NCBI RefSeq assembly: GCF_039710355.1
Contig: NZ_JBDKWZ010000001.1
Coordinates: forward strand, 310,001-374,000
Reading direction: 5' to 3'
DNA from: Rapidithrix thailandica
GTDB lineage: Bacteria; Bacteroidota; Bacteroidia; Cytophagales; Flammeovirgaceae
DNA length: 64,000 bases
Positions within the stretch are counted from its first letter, which is position 1; every line of letters begins with the position of its first letter. Shown piece by piece: positions 25,831 through 35,140 of this stretch. The position numbers and the translations under genes were made by a program. The notes under the pieces are model-generated. The model made no database searches. It was not told where the DNA came from and saw nothing but the letters and a program-made list of their open reading frames with translations.

Positions 25831-28425
25831 TTAATCTGTTATTTCCCCTAACCTTCTCAAGTTTTCTAAAACTTTAGGGTCTTTTTCTTGATCTATGGCT
25901 GCTTTTACCCGCTCTTGTACCCCTTCCAGTTCACTTAAAATGATTAACAGTTGATAGGTAATCGTACGCAAATTACTACTGCTGTCATTCAGGTATTCAA
26001 ACAGCAATTCTACCGCTTTTCTTTGTTCTTCTTCGGGTCTTTCGATAATATATGCCCCAAAGTAGTTTAAAAGTATTTGTAGGCGGTTACCCGAAAGATG
26101 ATTAAGCTTTTCGACAAACCAATCATATTTCCCAGGTGTTCCCTGATCTGCATAATAGTTGGCGATGGAAATGGTGACCAACAGATCATTATAGGGCTCG
26201 AATTGAGCCAGTGTTTCGGGAATGTTTGGTCCGTTATTATCTATATAAGCGAAAATAGCATTGCTTAGTACCGTATAAGAGCTGTCTTGTTGCATAGCTT
26301 GATGGAAAATATCGAATTGATTTTCATAAGAACTAAGTACCATGACAGCACTGGCCCGGACCAAAGAATTAGGGTCTTCCAAGGCTAATTTCCTTAATTT
26401 GTTTTCAACCTCTTCTTTGCGCGCACCTTGGTAGTTTTTGAAAGCATCTACTGCAATTTGTCGTAAGTCCCAAAAGGGATCGTTGAGGGCTTGTACATAG
26501 GTTTCTACTACATTAGCTTCATCGGGTACACCACTTCGTAGTTCTAATAAGGCCTCTCTACGGGCAAGGATTTTTTCGGCATGTTTGTACTGAAAAACAA
26601 AGGACTCTGTGGAGCGGATATAATCAATCTTTCCGGGAATGACGGTTTGGGCATCAAACAATACCAAGTCAGGCTTTTGATGTACCGGAAAGGTAAACGA
26701 TTGTTCTTTTTTGGTAACGGTGATTTGATGTTCGGTTTTTTGACCGTTTACCCAGATGGCTACCGTTACCGGTAACGTGTAAATAGGCGTATATTGAGGA
26801 TCTTGTAATTGGCGGACACTTAAGGTTACTTCCCCTTCGCTAAATTCGTCTTTTACCATCAATTCAGGGTGACCGGAAGCTAGAAACCATTGGTTGAAAA
26901 ACCAATTCAAATCCTGCCCGGTTACTTGCTCAAAAGCCAAACGCAGTTCATGTACTTCGGCAGTGCCGTACTCATGTTGTTTGAGATAGACCTGTAAAGC
27001 TTTAAAGAAAGCCTCATCTCCCACCACAGATCTTAAATAGTGTAAGATTAACCCTCCTTTGGCATAAGAGTGAGAATCAAACATGTTTTCTTTATCATGA
27101 TGGTGATAGCGGATTAAAGGAACACGTTTGGACTGAGATTCAAACAAGTATTGTTCTAGTTCACTCACACGATGCAAATCCGCCTCTTCTTCCCCTAATT
27201 TATGCTCCATCCACAGGTACTCTCCATAGTTGGCAAAGGATTCGTTAAGGGGTAAATTGGCCCAGGATTCACAAGTTACCAAATCACCGAACCAATGGTG
27301 TATTAGCTCATGGGCAATGATATAGTCCCAACTTTCGTCTAGCAAATAGCGATCATCAACTTGCAGTTCTTCCATAAAAATAGATGCAGAGGTATTTTCC
27401 ATGGCTCCGGATACATAATCCCGCACCACTATCTGAGCGTACTTATCCCAAGGGTAAGGGTAATCAAACAGGGTGGAGAAAAATTCCATCATTTCAGGAG
27501 TATTGCCAAAAACATCCTTGGCGTATCGTTGGTATTCCGGCTCTACATAATAGTCTACATCAATACCTTTCCATTGGTCTTGTACTTTGGCAAATTCGCC
27601 TACGGTCATCATAAATAGATAGGGAGCATGTACCTTTTCTTGCTTCCAGTAATCCGTGCGAGTGCCGTCATGATTGTGTTTTTGAGAAACTAACCGGCCA
27701 TTGGACAACGTGGTGAATTTCTTGTCCACAGTGATATACATCTCTTGGGCCGATTTGACATTCGGTGCGTCAAACGTAGGAAACCATTTGGAGTTTGCTT
27801 CTGTCTCTCCTTGGGTCCAAATCTGTTGTGGCTTATTTTTTTCCTTGCCCGTAGGATTGATAAAGTACAGGCCTTTGTCTGAGGTGATGGCTGCACTGCC
27901 CCCTTCTTTTAATTCGTTGGGTTTGGCAGTATAGTCGATATATACATGAAGCTTTTCGTTTTGTTGGTATTCTTTGTCCAACCGGATGCTCAGTTGTAGA
28001 CTGTCGTATTCATAGGCTAATTCGGTAGTGTCTTGTAAGTGTACCAAAGCTACCCGGTGGATGTCAAAACCTTTGGCGTCCAACACTACCTTTTTTTGAG
28101 GGTAAAAGTAAGGTTGCATACTTAACGTTGCTTTTCCCAAAAGGTGCTGTTTCTCCCAATCAAACCGGACTTCCAATTTTGTGTTGAGTAATCGAAAAAG
28201 CCGTGTATATTCCGGGTTGTATTCTCCGGGTTCCCATACCCATGTAGGAGGGGCCTCTTCCTCTTCTTCAATGATAGAAGGGGCATAAGGGTCTACCGGG
28301 ACACCCCCTTCAGAAGTAATGTCAATAGAAGGTTTGGGTTCGTTGGTACTTTTTTGGGAAGTTTTACAAGAAAAAAGAAAAAGTAAAACGACCACTGGTA
28401 ATAGGAAGCGCTTTTTTACTTGCAT
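25831..28425 (-). CDS. M1-family aminopeptidase, lipoprotein with C-terminal HEAT-like region
   Basis: 864 residues. The lipoprotein signal ends F-L-F-S-C (Cys 20), so the enzyme is anchored outside the cytoplasm. The N-terminal beta domain (about 70-280) precedes the catalytic part with G-A-M-E-N at 340-344 and the zinc site H372-E373-L-I-H376 with E395 (N-E-S-F-A), the complete HExxH-18-E pattern. Residues about 620-864 form helical repeats like those of leukotriene-A4-hydrolase or HEAT domains. It should cleave N-terminal residues from peptides in the periplasm or at the cell surface. A single gene; the start ATG at 28423-28425 gives an ideal lipoprotein signal. Confidence 0.95.
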   Translation of the reverse strand: MQVKKRFLLPVVVLLFLFSCKTSQKSTNEPKPSIDITSEGGVPVDPYAPSIIEEEEEAPPTWVWEPGEYNPEYTRLFRLLNTKLEVRFDWEKQHLLGKATLSMQPYFYPQKKVVLDAKGFDIHRVALVHLQDTTELAYEYDSLQLSIRLDKEYQQNEKLHVYIDYTAKPNELKEGGSAAITSDKGLYFINPTGKEKNKPQQIWTQGETEANSKWFPTFDAPNVKSAQEMYITVDKKFTTLSNGRLVSQKHNHDGTRTDYWKQEKVHAPYLFMMTVGEFAKVQDQWKGIDVDYYVEPEYQRYAKDVFGNTPEMMEFFSTLFDYPYPWDKYAQIVVRDYVSGAMENTSASIFMEELQVDDRYLLDESWDYIIAHELIHHWFGDLVTCESWANLPLNESFANYGEYLWMEHKLGEEEADLHRVSELEQYLFESQSKRVPLIRYHHHDKENMFDSHSYAKGGLILHYLRSVVGDEAFFKALQVYLKQHEYGTAEVHELRLAFEQVTGQDLNWFFNQWFLASGHPELMVKDEFSEGEVTLSVRQLQDPQYTPIYTLPVTVAIWVNGQKTEHQITVTKKEQSFTFPVHQKPDLVLFDAQTVIPGKIDYIRSTESFVFQYKHAEKILARREALLELRSGVPDEANVVETYVQALNDPFWDLRQIAVDAFKNYQGARKEEVENKLRKLALEDPNSLVRASAVMVLSSYENQFDIFHQAMQQDSSYTVLSNAIFAYIDNNGPNIPETLAQFEPYNDLLVTISIANYYADQGTPGKYDWFVEKLNHLSGNRLQILLNYFGAYIIERPEEEQRKAVELLFEYLNDSSSNLRTITYQLLIILSELEGVQERVKAAIDQEKDPKVLENLRRLGEITD

Positions 28426-28638
28426 ATAAGTTTCGATTACGGGTGTTGTTCATTCAAAAAATCAATCATAGCAAATTTGTATCCTTTCCGAAAGCAATCA
28501 GGGGAAAAATAAAATGCATGCTATAAAGTTAGGAGGAAAAGCCCTATTTCCGAAAGGATTTAAAGAATAGGACAAAGGCAAGCATTTTTTATAATAATAA
28601 CCACTTGCCAAAGTGTGTTTTTATGTTCTTTTCAGAGT

Positions 28639-28669
28639 TTGGAACAAGTCGATGAACTCTTTATGTTTG
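28639..28669 (+). promoter_or_regulatory. Promoter of the first barrel-protein gene
   Basis: TTG (28639-28641), 20-bp spacer, TATGTTTG (28662-28669), a full match to TAnnTTTG. The start site should be near 28676, about 47 nt before the start codon. Confidence 0.5.
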
Positions 28670-28722
28670 CAGCCTTTTTTACATATTATCATTTATATTA
28701 TTTTAATTTTTTGTGAAATCTT

Positions 28723-30021
28723 ATGACCAAACTATTTACAAGTATTTTAATTCTCTTAGTTATTTCACTACCCTGTCTGGCTCAGAAGCAACTGGAACAA
28801 GGTGTACTTTACACTATGGACGGGGACAGCATTAATGGGCAGATTGATTACAAAAATTGGGATCAAAACCCTGAGAAGTTTACTTTTCAGGCAAGCAACG
28901 GAGTAAAGACCCAGTATGATCTCAATACTGCGAAAGGGTTTAAGGTAACCCGTTCAGACGGTTTTCCCGAAATCTATGAAAGAGCAATTGTAGAAGTAGA
29001 ATCCTCTCCTTACCGTTTTCCATTGGCTTCTTCAGCCCAATTGGAATTTAAATTGGATACGGTGTTTTTAAGGGTATTGTCCCGGGGGAAATTGGATTTG
29101 TATTATTTGAAAGATAAAATAGGGAAAGAACATTTTTATATTCATAAAGAAGGGGAAACAGAAGGGATTATTGAATTAGTTTTGAAAAATTATTACATCA
29201 TTGACCCCATTGATAAACGAAGAAAGGTCGCTGCTTTCACTAAATACCGCAATCAATTGACGGCCTTGACCATTGATAGTAAGAAATCATTGGCAAGTTC
29301 AATCAATCGCCTACCATACAAGATTGAGCCAATCACCAAACTGGTGGAAAAATATAATCATAGTGATGATGCCGAAGTGCCAAAGACGTATACTTTTCAG
29401 AAGCAAAAATTAAAGACCCAAATTTGGTTAAATGCCGGGTTTACTTCTACCAAGTTGAATTTTGAAGGGAGGAGCTCCAACAAGATTGAAAAAGCAGATT
29501 TCGGACAGGCGTATTCTTGGGTTGCGGGTATAGGACTCAATGTGTTTATTCCCAGAACCAAACAGCGAATTTCTTTTTATCCGGAGTTGCTTATTCGCTC
29601 TTACTCTATAGAAGGTAATTATACCAATACAATCAATGAGGCAGCATATGATCAATATAATTACTCATTTGACCTTTTGTATTTAAAACTAAATGCCTTA
29701 GTAAAGTTGCGTTTGAAGCCTCAAGGTTTTTCGCCATTTCTTGTAGGAGGGTTTTCCGGTGCCCATGCTCTCAAGGACAAGAATACTATGGTGAGAAAAA
29801 GTGTAACTTATTCTACTACCTATGAATATGAAAGGCCTGCCATCAAAGATTTTCGAACGTTTGATCAAGGCTGGGTAGTTGGCATCGGGGCTGAAAGTGA
29901 CCGCTTTGGGTTAGAGTTGAGATATGAAAGCTCAAATGGTATGGAAAACTATGCGGAATTAGACTCATCCGTAAAAACTCTATACCTTGTAACCCGGGTA
30001 AGGTTAGGGAAAAAAGACTGA
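28723..30021 (+). CDS. Outer-membrane beta-barrel protein with N-terminal periplasmic domain (paralogue 1)
   Basis: 432 residues. A signal peptide (1-20) ends C-L-A-Q. Residues about 25-215 form a beta-rich domain with G-D-S-I-N-G-Q-I-D-Y-K-N-W-D and K-F-T-F-Q, a pattern seen in several Bacteroidota outer-membrane proteins of unknown role. The C-terminal part (about 230-432) has alternating strands ending in V-T-R-V-R-L-G-K-K and resembles the PorT/OMP beta-barrel family. It is followed by its own terminator and then by a close paralogue of almost the same length, so the pair arose by tandem duplication. Function unknown. Confidence 0.75.
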   Translation: MTKLFTSILILLVISLPCLAQKQLEQGVLYTMDGDSINGQIDYKNWDQNPEKFTFQASNGVKTQYDLNTAKGFKVTRSDGFPEIYERAIVEVESSPYRFPLASSAQLEFKLDTVFLRVLSRGKLDLYYLKDKIGKEHFYIHKEGETEGIIELVLKNYYIIDPIDKRRKVAAFTKYRNQLTALTIDSKKSLASSINRLPYKIEPITKLVEKYNHSDDAEVPKTYTFQKQKLKTQIWLNAGFTSTKLNFEGRSSNKIEKADFGQAYSWVAGIGLNVFIPRTKQRISFYPELLIRSYSIEGNYTNTINEAAYDQYNYSFDLLYLKLNALVKLRLKPQGFSPFLVGGFSGAHALKDKNTMVRKSVTYSTTYEYERPAIKDFRTFDQGWVVGIGAESDRFGLELRYESSNGMENYAELDSSVKTLYLVTRVRLGKKD

Positions 30022-30045
30022 TTTGCAAAAAGAAGTTCAAGTAAT

Positions 30046-30079
30046 AAAAGACTCCTGGGTTAGACTCAGGAGTCTTTTT
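30046..30079 (+). terminator. Terminator of barrel paralogue 1
   Basis: AAAAGACTCCTG pairs with CAGGAGTCTTTT (12 bp) around a 9-nt loop, with a short T tail. It lies between the two paralogues, so each is probably transcribed separately. Confidence 0.85.
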
Positions 30080-30133
30080 GCTTTTTTGAATGATTCTGTA
30101 TTCCTTTTTTATAGGTATTATTCTCGGATGATG

Positions 30134-30141
30134 TAATTTTG
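30134..30141 (+). promoter_or_regulatory. Candidate -7 element of barrel paralogue 2
   Basis: TAATTTTG matches TAnnTTTG; no good -33 element is seen 19-20 bp upstream. A start near 30148 would give a leader of about 50 nt, similar to paralogue 1. Confidence 0.3.
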
Positions 30142-30198
30142 AGTCCTCAAAAAAATATTGTTGTTGTGAGCATATCAGATTTTTAATTTACTTACTAT

Positions 30199-31500
30199 AT
30201 GACCAAGTTATCTACAATTATTTTAGTCCTCCTAGGTATTTCGCTTACCAGTTTGGCACAAAAAAAACTGGAAAAAGGGGTTGTTTACACTATAAATGGG
30301 GACAGTATTCAAGGGCAAATTGATTACAAAAACTGGGATCAAAACCCTGAAAAGTTTACTTTTCAAACGAGTAACGGAGTAAAAACCAAGTATGACCTTA
30401 CCACTGCGAAAGGTTTTAAAGTGTTCCGCTCAGACGGTTTTTCCGAAGTATATGAAAGAGCCATTGTGGAAGTGGAGACTTCACCATATCGTATTCCTTA
30501 TTCTTTTTCTCCTGAATTAGACTATCAATTAGACACCGTCTTTTTACAAGTTCTTGCTTTAGGAAAAGTGAACTTATATTATTTGAAAGATAAAGAAGGG
30601 AAGGAACATCTTTTTGCTTCTAAAGTAGAAGAAAGCAGCAAGCCCACCGAATTGATTTTGAAAAAATATTATAACAGTGACCCAAGCGATGGACAAAAAA
30701 ATATTGCTACCATTAGTAAATACCGTAACCAACTTACTGCTTTAACGATTGACTGTAAGGATATTTCAATGGCTACTATCAATCGGCTACCATACAAAAA
30801 AGGGGCAATAACTAAATTAGTTGAAAAATATAATCAATGTGGTAATAAAGAGTCACAAAATGCTTATACTTTTCAAAAGCAAAAGTTAAAACCTCAAATT
30901 TGGCTAAATGCAGGGTTAACCTCAACAGAATTGAGCTTTGAAGGGAAAAGCTCAAATAAAATTGAAAAAGCTGATTTTGATCAAAATTACTCATGGGTAG
31001 CCGGGATAGGGTTGAACTTTTACATTCCCAGAACTAAACAACGTTTGGCTATCTACCCCGAATTACTTCTTCGTTCCTACTCAACCGAAGGTTTTTATAA
31101 GGATCAAATCTATAATGAAGAAAATCATACTAACTATAATTATTCCTTTGATTTATTATATTTAAAATTGAATGCACTGGTTAAATTACGATTAAAACCA
31201 GAGGGATTCACCCCCTTTATTATAGGAGGGGTTTCGGGTGCTTATGCCCTAAAAGATGACAATACTTTAGTTAAAGAAAATGTAACTTATAGTACTAAAC
31301 AAGTATATAATAGTCCTGCCATCAAAGATTTCAGAAGCTTTGAACAAGCATGGGTCGTTGGATTTGGTTTGGAGGGCAATCGTCTCGGGGTGGAATTTAG
31401 GTATGAAAACTCTAATGGTATGGTTGACTATGTAGAGTTAGACTCATCCGTAAAAACTCTATACCTTGTAACCCGGGTAAGGTTAGGGAAAAAGAATTGA
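30199..31500 (+). CDS. Outer-membrane beta-barrel protein with N-terminal periplasmic domain (paralogue 2)
   Basis: 433 residues, alignable with the preceding gene over its whole length and with the same architecture: signal peptide ending S-L-A-Q, periplasmic beta domain with D-S-I-Q-G-Q-I-D-Y-K-N-W-D, C-terminal barrel. Most of the gene differs from its neighbour at synonymous positions, and the middle (about 140-220) differs also in protein sequence. The last 56 nt before the final codons are identical in both genes. Expected in the outer membrane; function unknown. Confidence 0.75.
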   Translation: MTKLSTIILVLLGISLTSLAQKKLEKGVVYTINGDSIQGQIDYKNWDQNPEKFTFQTSNGVKTKYDLTTAKGFKVFRSDGFSEVYERAIVEVETSPYRIPYSFSPELDYQLDTVFLQVLALGKVNLYYLKDKEGKEHLFASKVEESSKPTELILKKYYNSDPSDGQKNIATISKYRNQLTALTIDCKDISMATINRLPYKKGAITKLVEKYNQCGNKESQNAYTFQKQKLKPQIWLNAGLTSTELSFEGKSSNKIEKADFDQNYSWVAGIGLNFYIPRTKQRLAIYPELLLRSYSTEGFYKDQIYNEENHTNYNYSFDLLYLKLNALVKLRLKPEGFTPFIIGGVSGAYALKDDNTLVKENVTYSTKQVYNSPAIKDFRSFEQAWVVGFGLEGNRLGVEFRYENSNGMVDYVELDSSVKTLYLVTRVRLGKKN

Positions 31501-31527
31501 TTTATATGCCAACATAGTAAAATGGAA

Positions 31528-31572
31528 AACACCCCAAAGGAAGTTTGATGTTCCTTTGGGGTGTTGTTATTT
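31528..31572 (+). terminator. Terminator of barrel paralogue 2
   Basis: AACACCCCAAAGGAA pairs perfectly with TTCCTTTGGGGTGTT (15 bp) around an 8-nt loop, followed by GTTATTTT. Confidence 0.85.
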
Positions 31573-31664
31573 TCAGACATTTCCCAGAGAGAATCCAGAC
31601 GGGCTTTCTGCATTTTACCGGTAGATATGTAAATTAGCTTGAAATGAAAAAAATATTGTAAGCT

Positions 31665-32888
31665 ATGCTACTTTCTCAATCTCCGTATCATTTAACGTAC
31701 TGCACGAATATTCATCCGGGGGAAACTTGGGATGAGGTTTTTGCTTCTTTAAAGAAATATTTACCGGAAGTAAAGGCAAAAGCGACTCAACCCGGACAGC
31801 GTATGGGGGTGGGCTTGCGGTTATCCCACAAAGCCTCTGAAGAAATTTTGGAAAAAGATCACTTGGCTACTTTTCAACGTTGGTTGGAAAGCCAGGGCAT
31901 GTATGTTTTTACCATGAATGGCTTTCCTTATGGGGGCTTTCATCATCAACGGGTAAAAGATACTGTTCACCAACCTGACTGGACTACCCTCGAACGGGTC
32001 AACTATACGAAACGATTGTTTTCCATTTTGGCAGCCTTACTTCCCGAAGGGCAAACAGGCGGAATTTCTACCTCGCCACTTTCGTATAAATTATGGCTTA
32101 CCAAAGCTGCCGATAGAAAACAAGGTTTTGAGTTGGCTACCCGGAATCTCTTGCAAGTAGTAGAACATTTATATCAACTGGAACAGGAAACCGGCAAATT
32201 TATGCATTTGGATATAGAGCCGGAACCGGATGGGTTGTTGGAAAATACCCAAGAAGTACTGGATTATTATCAGACGTATTTATACCCATTTGCAAAGCAG
32301 GTATTACCTGAACGAATAGGGGTAGACTCCGGTCAAGTGGAAGCACTGATCAAAAAGTATGTGCAAATATGCTATGATGTATGCCATTTTGCGGTGGAAT
32401 ACGAAGAGCCCGGTCAGGTATTTCAAGCATTCGAAAATGCAGGAATTCAAATTGGGAAAATCCAAATCAGTGCAGCATTAAAGGCTGATATTCCGGAAGA
32501 ACCTATTAGCAGAAGTAAAATACACAAGGAGTTTTTACCCTTTGTGGAATCCACTTATTTACACCAGGTGATTGCCCGTAATCAGGATGGCTCGTTAACC
32601 AATTTTAGTGATTTGCCAGAAGCTTTGGAAAGCCTCGAATCGTCTCCGGCGGTAGAGTGGCGGACACATTTTCACGTTCCACTCTTTGTAGAAGCTTACC
32701 AATGGTTGAAATCTACACAAGCAGATATTGTGAAAGTAGTGAATTTGTTGAAAGAAAAGGCTTATACAGAACACTTGGAAGTGGAAACCTATACCTGGGA
32801 AGTATTACCTGAAGATATCCGCTTGCCCTTGGGGGAGTCTATTGCCCGGGAATTGAACTGGGTGAAGGAGCGAATAGAACAAGAATAA
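31665..32888 (+). CDS. eboE: EboE-like TIM-barrel metabolite traffic protein
   Basis: 407 residues, no signal peptide. The N-terminus Y-H-L-T-Y-C-T-N-I-H-P-G-E-T-W and the segments G-L-R-L-S, T-M-N-G-F-P-Y-G-G-F-H, L-D-I-E-P-E-P-D-G and C-Y-D-V-C-H-F-A-V match proteins annotated as metabolite traffic protein EboE, a xylose-isomerase-like TIM barrel. The acidic and His residues in these segments could bind metal. Ebo clusters (eboA-F) occur in cyanobacteria, Bacteroidota and others; in Nostoc they are needed to move the scytonemin precursor to the periplasm, but their chemistry is not established. The gene is followed after 50 bp by an eboF-type phosphatase gene, likely one transcript. The other ebo genes are not nearby. 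Confidence 0.82.
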   Translation: MLLSQSPYHLTYCTNIHPGETWDEVFASLKKYLPEVKAKATQPGQRMGVGLRLSHKASEEILEKDHLATFQRWLESQGMYVFTMNGFPYGGFHHQRVKDTVHQPDWTTLERVNYTKRLFSILAALLPEGQTGGISTSPLSYKLWLTKAADRKQGFELATRNLLQVVEHLYQLEQETGKFMHLDIEPEPDGLLENTQEVLDYYQTYLYPFAKQVLPERIGVDSGQVEALIKKYVQICYDVCHFAVEYEEPGQVFQAFENAGIQIGKIQISAALKADIPEEPISRSKIHKEFLPFVESTYLHQVIARNQDGSLTNFSDLPEALESLESSPAVEWRTHFHVPLFVEAYQWLKSTQADIVKVVNLLKEKAYTEHLEVETYTWEVLPEDIRLPLGESIARELNWVKERIEQE

Positions 32889-32938
32889 AAATGCTTGCCA
32901 AGGGAAATACAAACGTACACGATTAAACCTAGTAAATA

Positions 32939-34318
32939 ATGTTGAAAAAAACAGTAGTCATAGATGTAGTGGGCCTTACTCCCGGGCTGTTGGGAGAGCA
33001 CACTCCTTTCCTTTCGCAATGGTTAAAGTCCGGTAAATATACGTCTATAGCACCTGTACTACCTGCGGTTACTTGTGCCGCGCAAGCTACCTACCTTACG
33101 GGCAAGTGGCCTGAAGAGCATGGTATCGTGGCCAATGGTTGGTACTTTAAAGAGGAATGTGAAGTCAAACTTTGGCGACAATCCAATAAGCTGGTGCAGG
33201 CGGAAAAAATTTGGGAAGTTGCCCGACAGTTGGACCCTAACTTCACTTGCGCCAATATGTTTTGGTGGTATAATATGTACTCTTCCGTAGATTTTGCAGT
33301 GACCCCCCGGCCTATGTACCCAGCCGACGGACGAAAACTGCCCGATGTGTATTCACAACCGATGGATTTGCGGGATCGCCTTAATCAAGAGTTAGGTACG
33401 TTTCCTTTGTTTGAGTTCTGGGGACCAAGGACAAGCATTCGCTCCAGCCAATGGATTGCCGAAGCCTCTAAAAAGGTTAATGACTGGCACGATCCGACTC
33501 TCACTTTAATTTATTTGCCTCATCTGGATTACAATGTACAGCGATATGGTCAAGACTTTTCGGTTTTGAAAAAGGACTTACAGGAAATTGACGGAGTTTG
33601 TCAAGATCTGATTGAGTACTTTGAAAAGCAAGGGGCGCAAGTAGTGCTACTTTCCGAATATGGAATTACCAATGTGGATCACCCCGTACATATCAATCAA
33701 ATTTTGCGAAAGCATGGATACATCACGGTGAAGGAAGAATTGGGTTTGGAGTTATTGGATGCGGGGATGAGTAAAGCCTTTGCTATGGCCGATCACCAAA
33801 TTGCTCATGTATATGTAAATGAAAAGGAAGCGCTTCCGAATCTAAAATCCTTGTTGGAAAATACTCCGGGAATCGAATTGGTGTTGGATGAGGATGGCAA
33901 GAAGCAGTACCATATAGGCCATGATAGGGCTGGCGATTTAGTGGTAGTTGCCGATAAAAACTCTTGGTTTACCTATTATTATTGGTTGGATGAGCAAAAG
34001 GCCCCAGATTTTGCCCGGACTGTGGACATTCACCGCAAACCGGGGTACGATCCTGTGGAAATGTTTGTCGATCCCAACATTGCGATGCCGATGGTCAAAG
34101 TAGGCTGGAAGCTGATCAAGAAAAAGCTGGGTTTCAGGACACTGTTGGATATTATTCCGTTGGATGCAACCTTGGTCAAAGGTTCGCATGGCAGGTTGAC
34201 GGAAGAAGAACAAGACCGCCCGTTGATCATGAGTAAGAATAAAGGCTTGCTCCCCGAAAATACGATTGAAGCAACTCAGGTGTATCAAATTTTATTACAA
34301 CATTTGAAAGGAGAATAA
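32939..34318 (+). CDS. eboF: EboF-like alkaline phosphatase/nucleotide pyrophosphatase superfamily protein
   Basis: 459 residues, no signal peptide. The N-terminal V-V-I-D-V-V-G-L-T and P-A-V-T-C-A-A-Q-A-T-Y-L-T-G-K-W-P-E-E-H-G-I are the metal and nucleophile motifs of the NPP/alkaline phosphatase superfamily, with Thr as nucleophile. Other metal-ligand candidates are L-P-H-L-D-Y-N and the late G-S-H-G. The motif that is normally D-H-G reads S-E-Y-G here (in V-L-L-S-E-Y-G-I). It follows eboE by 50 bp, and the same pair occurs in ebo clusters. Family assignment is good; the substrate is unknown, and the name EboF rests on context plus similarity. Confidence 0.78.
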   Translation: MLKKTVVIDVVGLTPGLLGEHTPFLSQWLKSGKYTSIAPVLPAVTCAAQATYLTGKWPEEHGIVANGWYFKEECEVKLWRQSNKLVQAEKIWEVARQLDPNFTCANMFWWYNMYSSVDFAVTPRPMYPADGRKLPDVYSQPMDLRDRLNQELGTFPLFEFWGPRTSIRSSQWIAEASKKVNDWHDPTLTLIYLPHLDYNVQRYGQDFSVLKKDLQEIDGVCQDLIEYFEKQGAQVVLLSEYGITNVDHPVHINQILRKHGYITVKEELGLELLDAGMSKAFAMADHQIAHVYVNEKEALPNLKSLLENTPGIELVLDEDGKKQYHIGHDRAGDLVVVADKNSWFTYYYWLDEQKAPDFARTVDIHRKPGYDPVEMFVDPNIAMPMVKVGWKLIKKKLGFRTLLDIIPLDATLVKGSHGRLTEEEQDRPLIMSKNKGLLPENTIEATQVYQILLQHLKGE

Positions 34319-34321
34319 ATG

Positions 34322-34357
34322 AAAAACCCCCGCCTGAAAGGTCATTCAAGGCGGGGG
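34322..34357 (-). terminator. Terminator of the small membrane-protein gene
   Basis: CCCCCGCCT pairs with AGGCGGGGG, extended inside by TGAA/TTCA with a one-base bulge. The A run at 34322-34326 gives a T run on the minus strand. In the plus direction no T run follows. Confidence 0.85.
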
Positions 34358-34380
34358 CAAAGAATACAACTGTAAATGAT

Positions 34381-34881
34381 TTAATTAAATACGTTGCGGT
34401 AATCTCCTCCATAGTATCTACCGATAAAGAAGGCTGCCAGACCAATGGCGATGGCGATCAATCCTCCAATGGGAGAAAATAATACGGTGATCAAACCTAA
34501 AATCGCGACAATTCCCCCGGTTAGTACCACCACATCTTCAAAAGATGGGTTGCTTTGTTGTTTTTCAATCCGGGTGATGATTTTCTTTTCGATTTTAGCT
34601 AATTTTTTATCCGACATCCGCTCAAGCTTTCGCTTTGCTTTTTCTTGTTTTTTAGCCGGTAATTCCTCAATCGCTTCTTCCAAAGCCGAACGGAACGATT
34701 TAGGAGCTTCTTTTACTTGGCTGGTAGCAGGAGCAGGAGTGATGTTTACATTTTCTTCTTGTACAGACTGTTGTTGCAATTCTACCCTTGCCGAAGGACT
34801 CGTAGCATTGTCCTCATCTTCAGTAGCATGAGCAAAGGCGCTCCATAGCAAAAGCGCAGCGAATAGAAGGTTAAATTTCAT
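34381..34881 (-). CDS. Small secreted/membrane protein of unknown function
   Basis: 166 residues. A signal peptide (1-19) ends A-H-A-T. Residues about 20-60 are acidic and Ser/Thr-rich; about 60-110 form a strongly charged helix (Glu/Lys/Arg, possible coiled coil); about 113-155 are two adjacent hydrophobic segments separated by S-P-I-G-G, with a short tail Y-G-G-D-Y-R-N. The two C-terminal segments look like a membrane hairpin, seen in many Bacteroidota proteins of unknown role. It stands alone between convergent eboF and divergent TVP38. Confidence 0.65.
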   Translation of the reverse strand: MKFNLLFAALLLWSAFAHATEDEDNATSPSARVELQQQSVQEENVNITPAPATSQVKEAPKSFRSALEEAIEELPAKKQEKAKRKLERMSDKKLAKIEKKIITRIEKQQSNPSFEDVVVLTGGIVAILGLITVLFSPIGGLIAIAIGLAAFFIGRYYGGDYRNVFN

Positions 34882-35087
34882 AAAAAAGTTAGTTTAATTT
34901 TATTTTAAAAACGGTTAGGCTAAGAACAGCAAGGCCAATAAGCCTGCTGGTCATTTGCCTAGTTACTCACAATTAATAGCAAATAATAGGCTATAACTCT
35001 CTGCTGTAAAAGTAGTTATTCTTGACCGGAACACCACAGCTCATTTTTCAGCAATTAAGAATTTGTCAAAATACCGTTGAAGATGCC

Positions 35088-35116
35088 TTGAGCCTCCGTT
35101 TTACCTTCTACCTTTG
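35088..35116 (+). promoter_or_regulatory. Promoter of the TVP38-family gene
   Basis: TTG (35088-35090), 18-bp spacer, TACCTTTG (35109-35116), full match to TAnnTTTG. Transcription should start near 35123, about 18 nt before the ATG at 35141. The element overlaps an upstream in-frame TTG and so argues against that alternative start. Confidence 0.55.
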
Positions 35117-35140
35117 GCAACTCATATTGAATTCTATTAT

